A DNA stretch of 64,000 nucleotides, taken from assembly GCA_029688905.1 (NCBI GenBank), contig JARULB010000002.1, positions 372,001-436,000 on the forward strand. Reading direction: 5' to 3'. Positions within the stretch are counted from its first letter, which is position 1, and the number at the start of each line of letters is the position of its first letter. The notes beneath the pieces are model-generated. The model was given only the letters and a program-made list of their open reading frames with translations. It did not search any database and had not been told where the DNA came from. The position numbers were made by a program, and so were the translations under genes. Positions 26,573 to 35,675 of this stretch are shown here, piece after piece. This stretch comes from Balneolales bacterium ANBcel1 (lineage in GTDB: Bacteria > Bacteroidota > Rhodothermia > Balneolales > Natronogracilivirgulaceae).

Positions 26573-28687
26573 TTATTTGATGATCGCAAGCCTTCCACGC
26601 TGAATACCGCCGCCGTCAAGGTCTTTGACAGTATAGAGGTAGAGGCCGGTCGTCAGGTCCTGGTTGGCATCGGAGAGCAGGTCCCAGTGGTGTTCGCCAC
26701 CGGACATGACCCGATCCCCCGAGCTTAGATTACGGAACCAGCGGATGTCGCCCTGGTAGGTGTCGGAGTGGTGCGTCCTCTTCGCGACCACTTCGCCCGC
26801 GAGGGTGTAGATGGTCAGTTCGGCATTGGGCGGCAGGTTGAAGAACGTGAGTTTCCGTGTGAAGGGAGTGCCGCCGTCCCAGGAAGCACTCACCCGGTAC
26901 GGGTTCGGGTAGACGCCCACCGGCTCTTCGAAGCCGACATTGGGGGTTGTACCGGGAAACACGTTCACGGCGTTGGCAGTCTGACTCGTTTCCAGTGAGC
27001 CGACTCCTTCACCGCCCCAGTCGAAAGCGGTGACCGAAAAGCTGTATTGCCATCCGCTCAGCATGCCATCGATGGTGTATCGATACCGGTATTCGGTATT
27101 ATCGCCGGGGAATGTGACCGGCGATTCATGGTCGGGGATGCGGATCTCGTCGAATCCGGTATTGTAGCCGATCGGAGATTCCGGTGTGTCGAACTCGCGG
27201 ATCAACTGCCGCTGGGAGAGGGTGCCACGCAGGTCATCGGCCAGCCTGGAGCGGTAAATCCGGTAGCCTGCAAAATCTTTTTCACCCGAAATCGGATCGA
27301 CGGTCTGTTCCGCGCGGTCGTCCCAGTACACGGTTGCTCCCCCCTCTTCAAGTTCCACACGAATGCGTGGTACGTCCGGGGGCTCGGGCACCAGATAGCG
27401 GTTGCGTTCTCGTGAAAGGGTGTCGAACTGCCCTTCAAACAGGCGGTATGCCCAGTCTACGGTTTCCACAAGATTGACCCTGGTTTCCGGGGTATCGTGA
27501 CTCTTGAACTGAAGTCCCTGATAATCATCCGGTTTGAGTGCCGCCACAAAGGCAAAATAGACGGTGACGGTTTCGCCCGGGAGCACTTCGGGAAAAGGAC
27601 CTATCGAGTTGAGCTGAATGTAGTTCCCCTGCGCCATCTGGCCGTCGGTGCGAAGGCGTTCACGATGGGTATCTATCGGCCAGGGGTTGGCCATCCGGTC
27701 GTAGCGCTCCAAATCGTCGGAAGGCCGGGTGAAGTCGCCCGTACCTGCGCCAAAAAGCCAGAATGAGGGTTGCACCATCGGTGGCTGCAAGTTCATTTCA
27801 TTCATCTCCTCCTCATAGAGGTGGGCGTAGCGGGGGTGAAATTCGACACCACGGTACTCGGACCCGAGGATGGAAGTGGCTCCATATGTGTTCAGGCTCG
27901 GTTCGTCATTGGACCCGGCATCGAACGCGTAGAGGGTGTAGAGGTTCTCGCCGCCGTCGTCCCGGCCCGCTTCATCCAGATAGCCGAATCCGCCTTTGTT
28001 GAAGAAATCGGAGCCGGTATCCAGGGTGGTGTTGATATTGCGGACCACCATGTCGGAGTACATGGCCAGGTAGACATCCCGCCAGGTATCGTTGCTTTTG
28101 TTGGTGATGTCGTAGCGCAGAATGCTGAGTCCCTCGGCAAAACCGAAATTCCAGTTATAGCTCTCCAGGGCGATGTCGGCATAGAGGGGCTGCTCGTGGC
28201 CCGAGATGGGGATCTGGTTGACGGTGGTATTACTGTCGGTGAAAAACGCCAGCAGGTCTTCATGGCTGACGGCGTCCACACTGAAGTGATCCGCATCGGT
28301 GAGGATGGAACGCCTGCCGATCCCGCGCCCATCGTTGGTAAATTCGAACCCGGCGGTTCCGGCGCTGTACCCGGATGGATGAGTTACGGCACCGGTACTT
28401 ACACGAACGGCGCCATCGACCCGCGCTCCGATCCAGAGTCCGGCTTCAAACAGGTGTTCGGTTCCGGTGCCCCTTGGAAACTCCATGCTGGGGCGTTCGG
28501 GATCGGGCTGATTCCGGACATTCGGACGCCCGATGGTGCCGACGTTGGTGATCATCAGTCCGAGGTCGCTGACACCGACAGGTTGTTCATCACGTTCATG
28601 CTGTTGTGCCCGGACATCCGCGGCCGGCTGCAGTACCACCATAGATACTGCAAACAAGAGAGGGAGAGAATAGTAGCGAAAGCTCAT
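26573..28687 (-). CDS. Large secreted protein with C-terminal FlgD-Ig/T9SS-like domain
   Basis: 704 residues. A signal peptide (SLPLLFAVSMVVLQ.. ending near VRAQ) is followed by a long region without a family I can name ('SDLGLMITNVGTIGRPN', 'TEHLFEAGLWIGARVDGAV', 'PLYADIALESYNWNFGF'). An FN3-like part ('VPRIRVELEEGGATVYWDDR') follows. The C terminus ('ELTIYTLAGEVVAKRTH', 'TTGLYLYTVKDLDGGG', ending RLAIIK) is FlgD-Ig-like and probably works as a sorting tail, though it lacks the NYPNPFNP start and has 'PVGVYPNPYRVS' instead. It is the first gene of the six-gene minus-strand cluster. Confidence 0.7.
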   Translation of the reverse strand: MSFRYYSLPLLFAVSMVVLQPAADVRAQQHERDEQPVGVSDLGLMITNVGTIGRPNVRNQPDPERPSMEFPRGTGTEHLFEAGLWIGARVDGAVRVSTGAVTHPSGYSAGTAGFEFTNDGRGIGRRSILTDADHFSVDAVSHEDLLAFFTDSNTTVNQIPISGHEQPLYADIALESYNWNFGFAEGLSILRYDITNKSNDTWRDVYLAMYSDMVVRNINTTLDTGSDFFNKGGFGYLDEAGRDDGGENLYTLYAFDAGSNDEPSLNTYGATSILGSEYRGVEFHPRYAHLYEEEMNEMNLQPPMVQPSFWLFGAGTGDFTRPSDDLERYDRMANPWPIDTHRERLRTDGQMAQGNYIQLNSIGPFPEVLPGETVTVYFAFVAALKPDDYQGLQFKSHDTPETRVNLVETVDWAYRLFEGQFDTLSRERNRYLVPEPPDVPRIRVELEEGGATVYWDDRAEQTVDPISGEKDFAGYRIYRSRLADDLRGTLSQRQLIREFDTPESPIGYNTGFDEIRIPDHESPVTFPGDNTEYRYRYTIDGMLSGWQYSFSVTAFDWGGEGVGSLETSQTANAVNVFPGTTPNVGFEEPVGVYPNPYRVSASWDGGTPFTRKLTFFNLPPNAELTIYTLAGEVVAKRTHHSDTYQGDIRWFRNLSSGDRVMSGGEHHWDLLSDANQDLTTGLYLYTVKDLDGGGIQRGRLAIIK

Positions 28688-29088
28688 TTATGAGGTAATC
28701 GTGCCAATTGAGAGGTTTTTTGATACTGATTCAGCTAAGCCCGGCTCCCCGGGTCTGCCTGCGATGGAACGGTTATCAGATCGATAAACTATCCCTTTTC
28801 GAGATTAAAAGAAAAGAGTAAAACCGTTCATTTTCGTTGCTAACAATATAGGTATTATCGCAAATTATTGCTTCAAGACAAAATGGGAACCGGCCGGTTT
28901 TATGAAAAGTTAATTCGTACCGTTCTGTTGAAATTTCTATTTTGAAGGATAACATCCTGTGCCGGGCCCCGCTATGAAGCCTGAGTCGCTTTTCCGGCCT
29001 GTAGACGGGCGATACCTGTGCCCGCCTGGTTCAACCGGCAGACATCCGCCGGCATACTCAAACACACTCTGTCAAAAAAATCCTCTTT
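28688..29088. other. Divergent intergenic region, no gene
   Basis: About 400 bp separate two divergently transcribed secretory loci, so promoters for both should lie here. A weak plus-strand candidate is TTGAAA (28928-28933), 16 nt, TAACAT (28950-28955), well upstream of the gene at 29089. The 28800-28960 part is AT-rich. I find no repeat, RNA gene or credible small ORF. Confidence 0.4.
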
Positions 29089-32000
29089 ATGAAGTTTCTA
29101 TCTACTCTCGCCTTTCCACTCCTGTTTGCAGCCTTGCTGTTCCCCCTCGATACCCTTGCACAAGTAGTGCTCTTTGAAGATTTTGAAAGCGGCAGCAAGG
29201 GCGGGTATGCGGCAGGCACGGTCGAACTCGACTCCGGAATCTGGATGCTGAATGATGCCCTGCTGGGCAGACAGTCCGGCGACCTGACTATGGGTTCCCA
29301 GTCGGTCCGACTCCGCGACGGTCACATCAACATGGAGTTTGATGTCGATGGCGCCGGAGAGGTCCGCTTCTACCATGCCAATTCGCAGTTTTCCAATGAC
29401 GGCGGCAGCAGCATACAGCTCCAGTATTCACAGAACGGGGGGGCTAGCTGGACCAACATCGGGGATGAGATTGTCTGCGCGGACGGTGCGCTCGAGCAGG
29501 CCGTAGTCGAAGCCAACATCGAGGGCAACGTCCGGTTCCGGATCATTAAATCGAATGGACCCTCCGGCGCCCGCATCAGCATCGACAATTTTGAAATCAC
29601 CGAGTACCAGGAACCGTCCGATGATCCGCGCCTGCGTGTGGAGGTGGACGGCGCTACGGTCCGGCACCAGGATGAGATCGGTTTCGGAACCATCTCCATC
29701 GGCACGGAAGCGCGGAAATCCATCACCCTCACGAATACCGGCCTGGAGACACTTTCCATCACTACGGCCGTGTGGGAGGGCGATCCCGTTTTTTCTCTGG
29801 ACGGAGCTACCGAGGATGATTTGGAACAAGGCGAATCCGTCACGTTCTCGCTTGTATTCGAACCCGCTTCTTCGAGCGACTTTTCCGGCACACTTTCCAT
29901 TGCGTCAAACGATCCGGATCATCCGCAGTTCGAGCTTTCCATTACCGGGCGGGGGCTATCCGCCGACGGGCCTATCGACATCGCCGAGGCCCGCAACCTG
30001 GAATTGGGCACCATCGTTACCGTAACGGGGTGGGTCACCGTAGCCGATGAGCTTTCCGGACCCATCTACTTTCAGGACGAAACCGCCGGTATCGCGGCCT
30101 ATTACACTCCGTTGATGCGGCACGAGGAAGCCGGCTTTATTCTGAATGTCTCGCACGGAGACTCCGTCGTGGTGCGCGGCGCGCTCAGTCAGTTCAACGA
30201 CATGATTCAGATCTCTCCGGTAGCCGATGTGATGGATACGGTGGAAATCTCGGTCTATCCCGAGGGCAACCGCGTCATTGAGCCTGCCGAGATCTCCGTT
30301 TCCCAGCTGGAAAGCGGTGAGTATCAGGGGCAGCTCGTCCGCTTGAACGGTGTCAGCTTCCTTGACGGCGGCGCATTTGACGGCGACAGCAACTACGACT
30401 TTACCGACGGGGTTGCCGAATCGGAGGTACGCATCTCCAGTTTTACCGACATCCCCGGCCTTGCCATCCCGAACGTCCCTGTGGATATCGTCGGTGCCGT
30501 CAGCCGGTTCCGGCAATTCATCCAGGTCTTCCCCCGGTCACGGGCTGACATCATACAGATCGGCGATGCGCCGCTGTTTGTGAGCACGGCGCCGTTTGAA
30601 ACGGCTGCAACCTCCGAATCGATCACCTTCGAGTGGGAAACCGACCGCCCCGGCACCAGCGAAATCTGCTACGGCGAAACCTCATCCCTGGAACTGGGTT
30701 GTATTGAGGACGCGGAGCCCAAAGAGCGGCATACTATGACGCTGGAGGGACTGGACCCCGCCACGATTTACAGCATTAAGATGCGATCGGTGGCCGGGAC
30801 GGATACCAGCCGGACCACCCCCTACTATGTTACGACCTCCTCTTCAGCGGAAGCCAGCCAGGAGATCAACGTCTATTTCAACCAGTCGGTCGATCATTCT
30901 CTGGCGCTGCATGAAGAAGCCGTACAGAACTTCAATTATGTCGAACACTACGCCCGCAGAATCTTTGAAGCCGAACATTCGATCGACATGGCCTTCTACA
31001 GCACCAGCGGTGACGCGGGCAACCAGATTGCGACTCTACTGAGCCAGGTGCATGAACAGGGAGTGGAAGTGCGGGTGATCCTCGACCATGACACCGCCAC
31101 CGACGCGGTCCGGAATATTCTCCAGAGCAGCGGTGTTCCGGTCATCGAAAGTGATTTCGGGACTCTGAACAGCAACCGAGACGGCATCCACCATAACAAA
31201 TTCGCCATTATCGACTATCGGGGCGGCGACCCCGGCGATATCTGGCTGATCACCAGCTCATGGAACGCGACCGACCCCGGCACGCATGACCAGTACCAGA
31301 ACATGATTGAGTTCCAGGATCCCTCTATTGCCGGTGCCTACACCCGCGAATTCGACCAGATGTGGGGGAGCACAACGACCACCCCTGATCCGGACAACGC
31401 CCGGTTCGGCGAGCAGAAACGGGTGGTGAACCCGTCGGTATTCTGGATCGGTGACAGCTACGTCAGGCTCTATTTTAGTCCGCAGGGCGGCACCGAACGC
31501 GCGATCATCGATGCCATAAACAATGCCGAACACAGCATCAATGTGGCCACCATGCTCGTAACACGCTTCGGAATTGCCAATGCAATGCAAGCCCGGCACA
31601 ATGCCGGCGTGACCGTTCGCGGCCTGGTAAGCAATGTGAACGTTACCGGCAGCGTGTTCGATAATATCGCGGAATGGGCCGATTTCATCCACTTCCCGCA
31701 GAGCCAGTTCGGCCTGCTGCATCATAAATATGCCATTTTTGATGGCGAGGACACCAACTGGAACGGAACCGTGCTCACCGGTTCTCACAACTGGTCGGGT
31801 GCCGCCGACCGCACCAACGATGAGAACACGTTGGTTATACGCGATTCCCGGATCGCCAACCTCTACATGCAGGAGTTCAGCGCCCGGTATACCCAGGCCG
31901 GCGGAACAAATCCGATCACGGTGGATTCCGAAACCAACCTTTCGGAGGTGCCGGCCCGGTTCAAGGTGCATCAGAACTACCCCAACCCGTTCAACCCGGC

Positions 32001-32223
32001 TACCAACATCTCGTTCGAATTGCCCTCCGAGCATGTCGTGAACCTGCATCTCTACGACGCGGTGGGACGCCGGGTAGCCACCCTGCTGTCCGGCGAGAGC
32101 CTGGGCGCGGGCATCCACAGTGTGCGGTTTGACGCCTCCTCCCTGGCGAGCGGTATCTACATCTATCGGGTGGAGCTGCAGAACGGACAGTCCATCACCC
32201 GGAAAATGACCCTGATCAAGTAA
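29089..32223 (+). CDS. Secreted phospholipase D-family phosphodiesterase/nuclease with T9SS tail
   Basis: 1044 residues. Signal peptide (FLSTLAFPLLFAALLF..LAQ), then a beta-sandwich up to about residue 180, a choice-of-anchor D/Ig-like domain ('GFGTISIGTEARKSITLTNT'), an OB-fold ('LGTIVTVTGWVTVADELSGP') and an FN3-like domain ('ITFEWETDRPGTSEICYG'). Two PLD catalytic motifs follow: HHNKFAIID near residue 700 and HHKYAIFD near 877, the full HKD pair needed for one active site. The C terminus is a T9SS type-A tail (NYPNPFNPATNISF, terminal KMTLIK). The OB-fold plus HKD pair favours a nucleic-acid substrate over phospholipid. The next gene, 48 bp on, encodes another secreted phosphodiesterase, so the two probably work together on extracellular DNA or RNA. 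Confidence 0.85.
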   Translation: MKFLSTLAFPLLFAALLFPLDTLAQVVLFEDFESGSKGGYAAGTVELDSGIWMLNDALLGRQSGDLTMGSQSVRLRDGHINMEFDVDGAGEVRFYHANSQFSNDGGSSIQLQYSQNGGASWTNIGDEIVCADGALEQAVVEANIEGNVRFRIIKSNGPSGARISIDNFEITEYQEPSDDPRLRVEVDGATVRHQDEIGFGTISIGTEARKSITLTNTGLETLSITTAVWEGDPVFSLDGATEDDLEQGESVTFSLVFEPASSSDFSGTLSIASNDPDHPQFELSITGRGLSADGPIDIAEARNLELGTIVTVTGWVTVADELSGPIYFQDETAGIAAYYTPLMRHEEAGFILNVSHGDSVVVRGALSQFNDMIQISPVADVMDTVEISVYPEGNRVIEPAEISVSQLESGEYQGQLVRLNGVSFLDGGAFDGDSNYDFTDGVAESEVRISSFTDIPGLAIPNVPVDIVGAVSRFRQFIQVFPRSRADIIQIGDAPLFVSTAPFETAATSESITFEWETDRPGTSEICYGETSSLELGCIEDAEPKERHTMTLEGLDPATIYSIKMRSVAGTDTSRTTPYYVTTSSSAEASQEINVYFNQSVDHSLALHEEAVQNFNYVEHYARRIFEAEHSIDMAFYSTSGDAGNQIATLLSQVHEQGVEVRVILDHDTATDAVRNILQSSGVPVIESDFGTLNSNRDGIHHNKFAIIDYRGGDPGDIWLITSSWNATDPGTHDQYQNMIEFQDPSIAGAYTREFDQMWGSTTTTPDPDNARFGEQKRVVNPSVFWIGDSYVRLYFSPQGGTERAIIDAINNAEHSINVATMLVTRFGIANAMQARHNAGVTVRGLVSNVNVTGSVFDNIAEWADFIHFPQSQFGLLHHKYAIFDGEDTNWNGTVLTGSHNWSGAADRTNDENTLVIRDSRIANLYMQEFSARYTQAGGTNPITVDSETNLSEVPARFKVHQNYPNPFNPATNISFELPSEHVVNLHLYDAVGRRVATLLSGESLGAGIHSVRFDASSLASGIYIYRVELQNGQSITRKMTLIK

Positions 32224-32271
32224 TCCCCGGCCTATCCATATCCACACATTTCACACTACTCAAGATTGCAT

Positions 32272-33603
32272 ATGATGCGTAGCACCGCCATTGCGGGGGT
32301 TCTGGCACTGGCGGTGTCACTACATCCCTGCCCGTGGACCGGGATGTCGGTTGCCGAGGCCCGTCCCGCAACAGACGACATCCGTATCTCTACCGAAAAC
32401 TCCCTGCCGGAGGATGGTCGTGCAGGTTTGGCCGGCGGAGGCGACTGGTCGCATATCCCCCGTTCGAGAACGTTCGATGTGGTGACCTGGAACATTGAGT
32501 GGTTCGGAGATGCCACACGCGGCCCGTCCGACAACGAGCTCCAGTTCAATAACGTTGTGGAGATCATCCAAACCATGCAGCCCGACCTGATCGGTGTCCA
32601 GGAGATTGCCGACCAGGCGCAGTTCGACCGCCTGATGGATGAATTGCCGGAATACGAAGGGTTTATCACAAACTTCTCGCAGCCTCAGCAGACCGGGTTC
32701 ATCTTCCGCTCCGAATCGGTGGATACCCTCTTTACCCGGATGCTGGACTCGCAAATGGGGATGAGTTTCTATCACTGGGCGGGCCGTTTTCCGCTCGAAG
32801 TGGCATTCGTCGCGTCGGTCGAAGATACCGACAAAGTGATGATGGCGGTGGTGATCCACGCCAAGGCCATGTCGGACGAAAAAGATTACAACCGGCGGGT
32901 GGCGGCATCGGCGCAAATCAAGGAGTACTTCGATCACAGCATCGGCTCAACACCGCTCCTGTTCCTCGGCGACTACAACGACAGGGTGACTGGAACCAAT
33001 GCCGGCGACGACCTGCCCTCCCCATATCGCAATTTCGTACTGGATCCCTATTACGAAGTGGTTACCCTGCCGGTGGAAGAGGCGGGTGAGGCCTCCTGGC
33101 CCGGCATCGGAAGCCATTTTGAGGCCAGCATGATCGACCACATAACGGTTAACCGGCCGCTGGCCGACTCATGGTTGCGCGGATCGGAGCGAGTCTATTA
33201 TCCGTATTACATTTCGCAGTACCATAACACAACCTCCGACCACTATCCGGTAAAAGCCCGTTTTGACATCACCGGGAAGGCTACGGTCACCAGCGCCGGA
33301 ACCGGCGACGATACGCCGCCCGCCGAGCACCCCGGTCCCGCCCGCCTGATGGCGAACTACCCAAACCCGTTCAATCCGGCTACTTCCATCCCTTTCCGGC
33401 TGGAGGAGCCGACACGAGCCAGTCTCACCATCTACAGTACGCTCGGACAAAAGGTTGCGCAGCCTGTCCGTGACCGCTTCCACCCTGCCGGCACGCACAC
33501 GGTGCGATTCGAGGCCGGGTCGCTGCCGTCCGGCCTCTACCTGTACGAATTGCGAACCGACGGCGGATTCCGAACAGCCCGGACGATGCATCTGGTCAAA
33601 TAG
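32272..33603 (+). CDS. Secreted endonuclease/exonuclease/phosphatase-family protein with T9SS tail
   Basis: 443 residues from ATG 32272 (a second ATG follows directly). A signal-like hydrophobic start (AIAGVLALAVSLH) precedes the EEP fold: Asn in 'VVTWNIEWFGD' near residue 69, the metal-binding Glu in 'LIGVQEIAD' near 109, Asp/Asn in 'LLFLGDYNDRV' near 230 and the catalytic His in 'TTSDHYPVKA' near 321. These are the conserved DNase I-like catalytic residues. From about residue 360 there is a T9SS type-A tail (NYPNPFNPATSIPF, terminal MHLVK). It forms a two-gene unit with the PLD-family gene. Likely an extracellular nuclease used for nutrient or phosphate scavenging; phospholipid or inositol phosphate substrates are less likely alternatives. 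Confidence 0.85.
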   Translation: MMRSTAIAGVLALAVSLHPCPWTGMSVAEARPATDDIRISTENSLPEDGRAGLAGGGDWSHIPRSRTFDVVTWNIEWFGDATRGPSDNELQFNNVVEIIQTMQPDLIGVQEIADQAQFDRLMDELPEYEGFITNFSQPQQTGFIFRSESVDTLFTRMLDSQMGMSFYHWAGRFPLEVAFVASVEDTDKVMMAVVIHAKAMSDEKDYNRRVAASAQIKEYFDHSIGSTPLLFLGDYNDRVTGTNAGDDLPSPYRNFVLDPYYEVVTLPVEEAGEASWPGIGSHFEASMIDHITVNRPLADSWLRGSERVYYPYYISQYHNTTSDHYPVKARFDITGKATVTSAGTGDDTPPAEHPGPARLMANYPNPFNPATSIPFRLEEPTRASLTIYSTLGQKVAQPVRDRFHPAGTHTVRFEAGSLPSGLYLYELRTDGGFRTARTMHLVK

Positions 33604-33654
33604 CCGGCTTCTTCAAATTACGCGAATCCGGCACCCTGGCCACGCTTCGGTGCC

Positions 33655-33785
33655 CGTATTACGGCCGCCGGTATCAGGTGCCAACACCTGTGATGATGCC
33701 GATGGCTCCCGGAAAACCATTTCTCCCCGGCACAGCGGATTCTCATTGATGATGATTCGGTGTCCGGGTTGGGAACTTGTGGGTT
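33655..33785. repeat. Dispersed intergenic repeat, family C, copy 1
   Basis: Non-coding stretch sharing the exact 19-mer CCTGTGATGATGCCGATGG (33687-33705) with 49644-49662. Its distal half (GCGGATT, T-C-A-T/C-TG-TGAT, TCGGTG, ACTTGTGGGT) matches 50450-50505. It contains a small hairpin, CAGGTGCCAACACCTG. It lies just after the nuclease gene pair. Confidence 0.55.
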
Positions 33786-34164
33786 AATAATTAGTTAGAG
33801 CGCTCTGACTTGATAGACCTGGAATTCAGATCATTTTTATACCCCGAACCTCTGTAATCGAGTGTATTTTATGCGCTTTTTTACCCTCGTTGAAATTTCG
33901 GGTGTAATCTTTACCTTCGTTCAATAGGTTCTAGTGACCTCAATGGGGTTGTGATTCCCTCTGCATAAACACAATGATCCAGCGTAACGGCTAACTCCAA
34001 TGTAAGACAGATTTGAAATTTTCAGTCCAAATAACGGGAGCCTAAGAATCGAACAACAATTTCCTTTTTATGTCATTATATTTAAAGAACTGTTGCGCAC
34101 CTCAAACTGATTGTCATTAGCTTGATTCCACATTTTCTCTCCTTGCCATAAGACATTGAATATT
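33786..34164. other. AT-rich leader of the first toxin-antitoxin cassette, no gene
   Basis: Base composition drops sharply in GC here relative to the neighbouring nuclease genes and stays low to about 35860. I see no ORF of substance. Its last part (34097-34156) is repeated near the second attC-like site. I could not recognise an attC at the left edge, so the start of the first cassette is undefined. Confidence 0.5.
34097..34156 (+). repeat. 60-nt cassette-associated repeat, copy 1
   Basis: Starts GCACCTCAAAC and ends GCCATAAGACATT, directly before the antitoxin start. Aligned with 35676-35735, about nine of 60 bases differ. Here it should hold the promoter or leader of the toxin-antitoxin pair. 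Confidence 0.75.
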
Positions 34165-34383
34165 ATGGACCTTCAATCTTCTAAACTCGAATTAGTCAGA
34201 CTGATTCTCAAAATCGATAATCAGCAAACCATCAATAAGCTCACTGAAGTGCTCAAAGAGCAAGATCCCGATTTTTGGCATGAGCTCAGTGATCAGCAAA
34301 AAGAAGAAATCAAGTTCGGCATCAATCAACTCGATGACGGCCAAAGAATAAGCATGGAAGAATTCATTTCTAAACATTCTTGA
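34165..34383 (+). CDS. Antitoxin of the addiction-module (RelB/ParD-like) type
   Basis: 72 residues from ATG 34165. Short and helical, with 'PDFWHELSDQQKEEIKFGI' followed by 'QLDDGQRISMEEFISKH', the pattern of the addiction-module component family (DUF2683/RHH-like, partner of RelE/ParE toxins): the Gly-Gln..Ser..Glu-Glu-Phe end normally forms the toxin-binding tail. It overlaps the toxin coding region closely: the stop at 34381-34383 is followed by the toxin GTG at 34385. It would neutralise the toxin and repress the pair. The AT-rich codon use differs from the chromosomal neighbours and it lies on an integron-like cassette. Confidence 0.8.
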   Translation: MDLQSSKLELVRLILKIDNQQTINKLTEVLKEQDPDFWHELSDQQKEEIKFGINQLDDGQRISMEEFISKHS

Positions 34384-34384
34384 T

Positions 34385-34702
34385 GTGCTTAAAGTCTACC
34401 TCTCCCCTTTGGCTGAAAAGAAGTTATCGTTACTTCTTGAATTTATTGAGCAACAATGGACCAAAAAGGAACGAGACGAGTTCCTGCAAAAAGTATTAAA
34501 CACATTCAAAAGAGTAGCTACTCATCCTGAGAGTTGTCCAAAGTCGGATACTTTTCCGAATCTATTTAAATGTGTTGTGAGTAAACAAACATCGTTTTTC
34601 TATCGATTCAGCTCTGAAGAGCTTGAAATTATAACGATTTTTGATAATCGTCAGAATCCACATAAAATTGATACTGAGATCAAAAAATATTTTAGCCAAT
34701 AA
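34385..34702 (+). CDS. RelE/ParE-family toxin
   Basis: 105 residues, starting at GTG 34385, one base after the antitoxin stop. The fold signature is clear: 'LSPLAEKKLSLLLEFIEQQW' helix pair at the N terminus, then strands 'FKCVVSKQTSFFYRFSSEEL' and 'IITIFDNRQNPHKI', with the Asn-Arg-Gln-Asn-Pro end common in ParE-type proteins. These toxins act on gyrase (ParE) or on ribosome-bound mRNA (RelE); the lack of obvious RelE catalytic Lys/Arg/Tyr clusters favours ParE-like action, but this is not certain. About 110 bp downstream begins an attC-like site that closes the cassette. Confidence 0.82.
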   Translation: MLKVYLSPLAEKKLSLLLEFIEQQWTKKERDEFLQKVLNTFKRVATHPESCPKSDTFPNLFKCVVSKQTSFFYRFSSEELEIITIFDNRQNPHKIDTEIKKYFSQ

Positions 34703-34810
34703 TGAGAATTATAAATTTTGATTTCTCTGCTATTAAATTGGCAACCACTCTTGATCTTCACTGATTTCTAGTTCGATTGTTATTAATAAATCTTGTTATA
34801 GTAACCGCAC

Positions 34811-34898
34811 TCTAACAAAAAAAATCAAGCGGACGCGGGTAGCGTCCGCTCCCTAAGCGCTGCTTTTCACCGCGCCGCTTAAATTTTGAGCGTTATGG
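34811..34898 (+). repeat. Integron attC-like recombination site 1
   Basis: Left end TCTAACAA (R'' box), right end GCGTTATGG (R' box, cut at G/TTATGG near 34892). The inner arms TCAAGCGG-A-CGCGG (34835 on) and CCGCGCCGCTTAA (ending 34881) pair with one bulged A, the extrahelical base that integrases use to choose the strand. The centre GGACGCGGGTAGCGTCC adds a second hairpin. Orientation matches the toxin-antitoxin genes on the plus strand. No integrase gene is in the window. Confidence 0.8.
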
Positions 34899-35038
34899 AG
34901 TGTTAAAACCCGACCTTGTCTACCCCTCCATCCCTTAAACATTTTCGCCCAATACCTGAAGACTTGTTTGTGATTTAACGAAGAATTTCAATTGGTCCAA
35001 ACAAATACTTATCTTTCGCGTTACTAACGTATAGGATC

Positions 35039-35320
35039 ATGATTGTATCTTTCGTATCAAAACAGACGGAGCAAATTTGGTTTGGTAAAAGGGTAAATAA
35101 TATGCCCCTGGACATCCAAAATGTTGGTCGCAGAAAATTACGCATGCTCAACAACTCACAAACTATCAGTGATTTGACGGTACCCCCCTCGAATAGGCTT
35201 GAAAAGTTGTCGGGTAATCTGTATGGGTTTTACAGTATCCGAATCAACAATCAATGGCGTATTGTCTTCAAATGGAGTGAAGGTAACGCCAGTGAGGTAG
35301 AAATCATGGATTATCACTAA
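35039..35320 (+). CDS. higB: HigB toxin (RelE superfamily)
   Basis: 93 residues from ATG 35039. 'EQIWFGKRVNNMPLDIQNVG' at the N terminus, then 'RRKLRMLNNSQTISDLTVPP', 'NRLEKLSGNLYGFYSIRINN' and 'QWRIVFKWSEG', is the standard HigB pattern. HigB cleaves mRNA on the translating ribosome; the conserved Arg and the Gln-Trp-Arg-Ile strand are present. The antitoxin follows after 12 bp, the toxin-first order typical of higBA. It is carried between two attC-like sites (34898 and 35762) and so appears to be a complete integron cassette. Confidence 0.92.
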   Translation: MIVSFVSKQTEQIWFGKRVNNMPLDIQNVGRRKLRMLNNSQTISDLTVPPSNRLEKLSGNLYGFYSIRINNQWRIVFKWSEGNASEVEIMDYH

Positions 35321-35332
35321 AAGGAACGAATT

Positions 35333-35632
35333 ATGGAAAAGTTATCGAATGTACATCCTGGAGAGATTTTACTCGATGAATTTCTGAAGCCGTTGGGCGT
35401 ATCGGCATACAGGTTGTCGAAGGATTTGAACATTCCACAAACACGGCTCTCCCAAATCATAAATGGTAAACGCCGTATTACCGCAGATACGGCCTTACGG
35501 CTGAGTAAGTATTTTGGAGTATCAGCGAAGTTTTGGCTTGGATTACAAGACGATTACGACCTTGAAGAGGAAAGAGAATCGAAAAAAGCCGAGCTCAGCG
35601 AGATTAAATCACTTCATAAGGATGCGGTATAA
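35333..35632 (+). CDS. higA: HigA antitoxin, XRE-type HTH
   Basis: 99 residues. 'VHPGEILLDEFLKPLGVSAY' followed by 'RLSKDLNIPQTRLSQIINGK' (HTH) and 'RRITADTALRLSKYFGVSAK', then 'FWLGLQDDYDLEEE', is the VapI/HigA family consensus. It binds and inhibits HigB and autorepresses the operon. It sits 12 bp after higB; about 130 bp later the cassette closes with the second attC-like site. Confidence 0.94.
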   Translation: MEKLSNVHPGEILLDEFLKPLGVSAYRLSKDLNIPQTRLSQIINGKRRITADTALRLSKYFGVSAKFWLGLQDDYDLEEERESKKAELSEIKSLHKDAV

Positions 35633-35675
35633 CAGAGAGAATACTTTTTTGGGTCGAAGTAAGTAAACCACCAAT

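Noticed and set aside
33795-33815. GTTAGAGCGCTCTGAC as a third attC or an attI end
   Set aside because: It has a GTTA core beside a small palindrome, but I find no matching left box or paired arms upstream.
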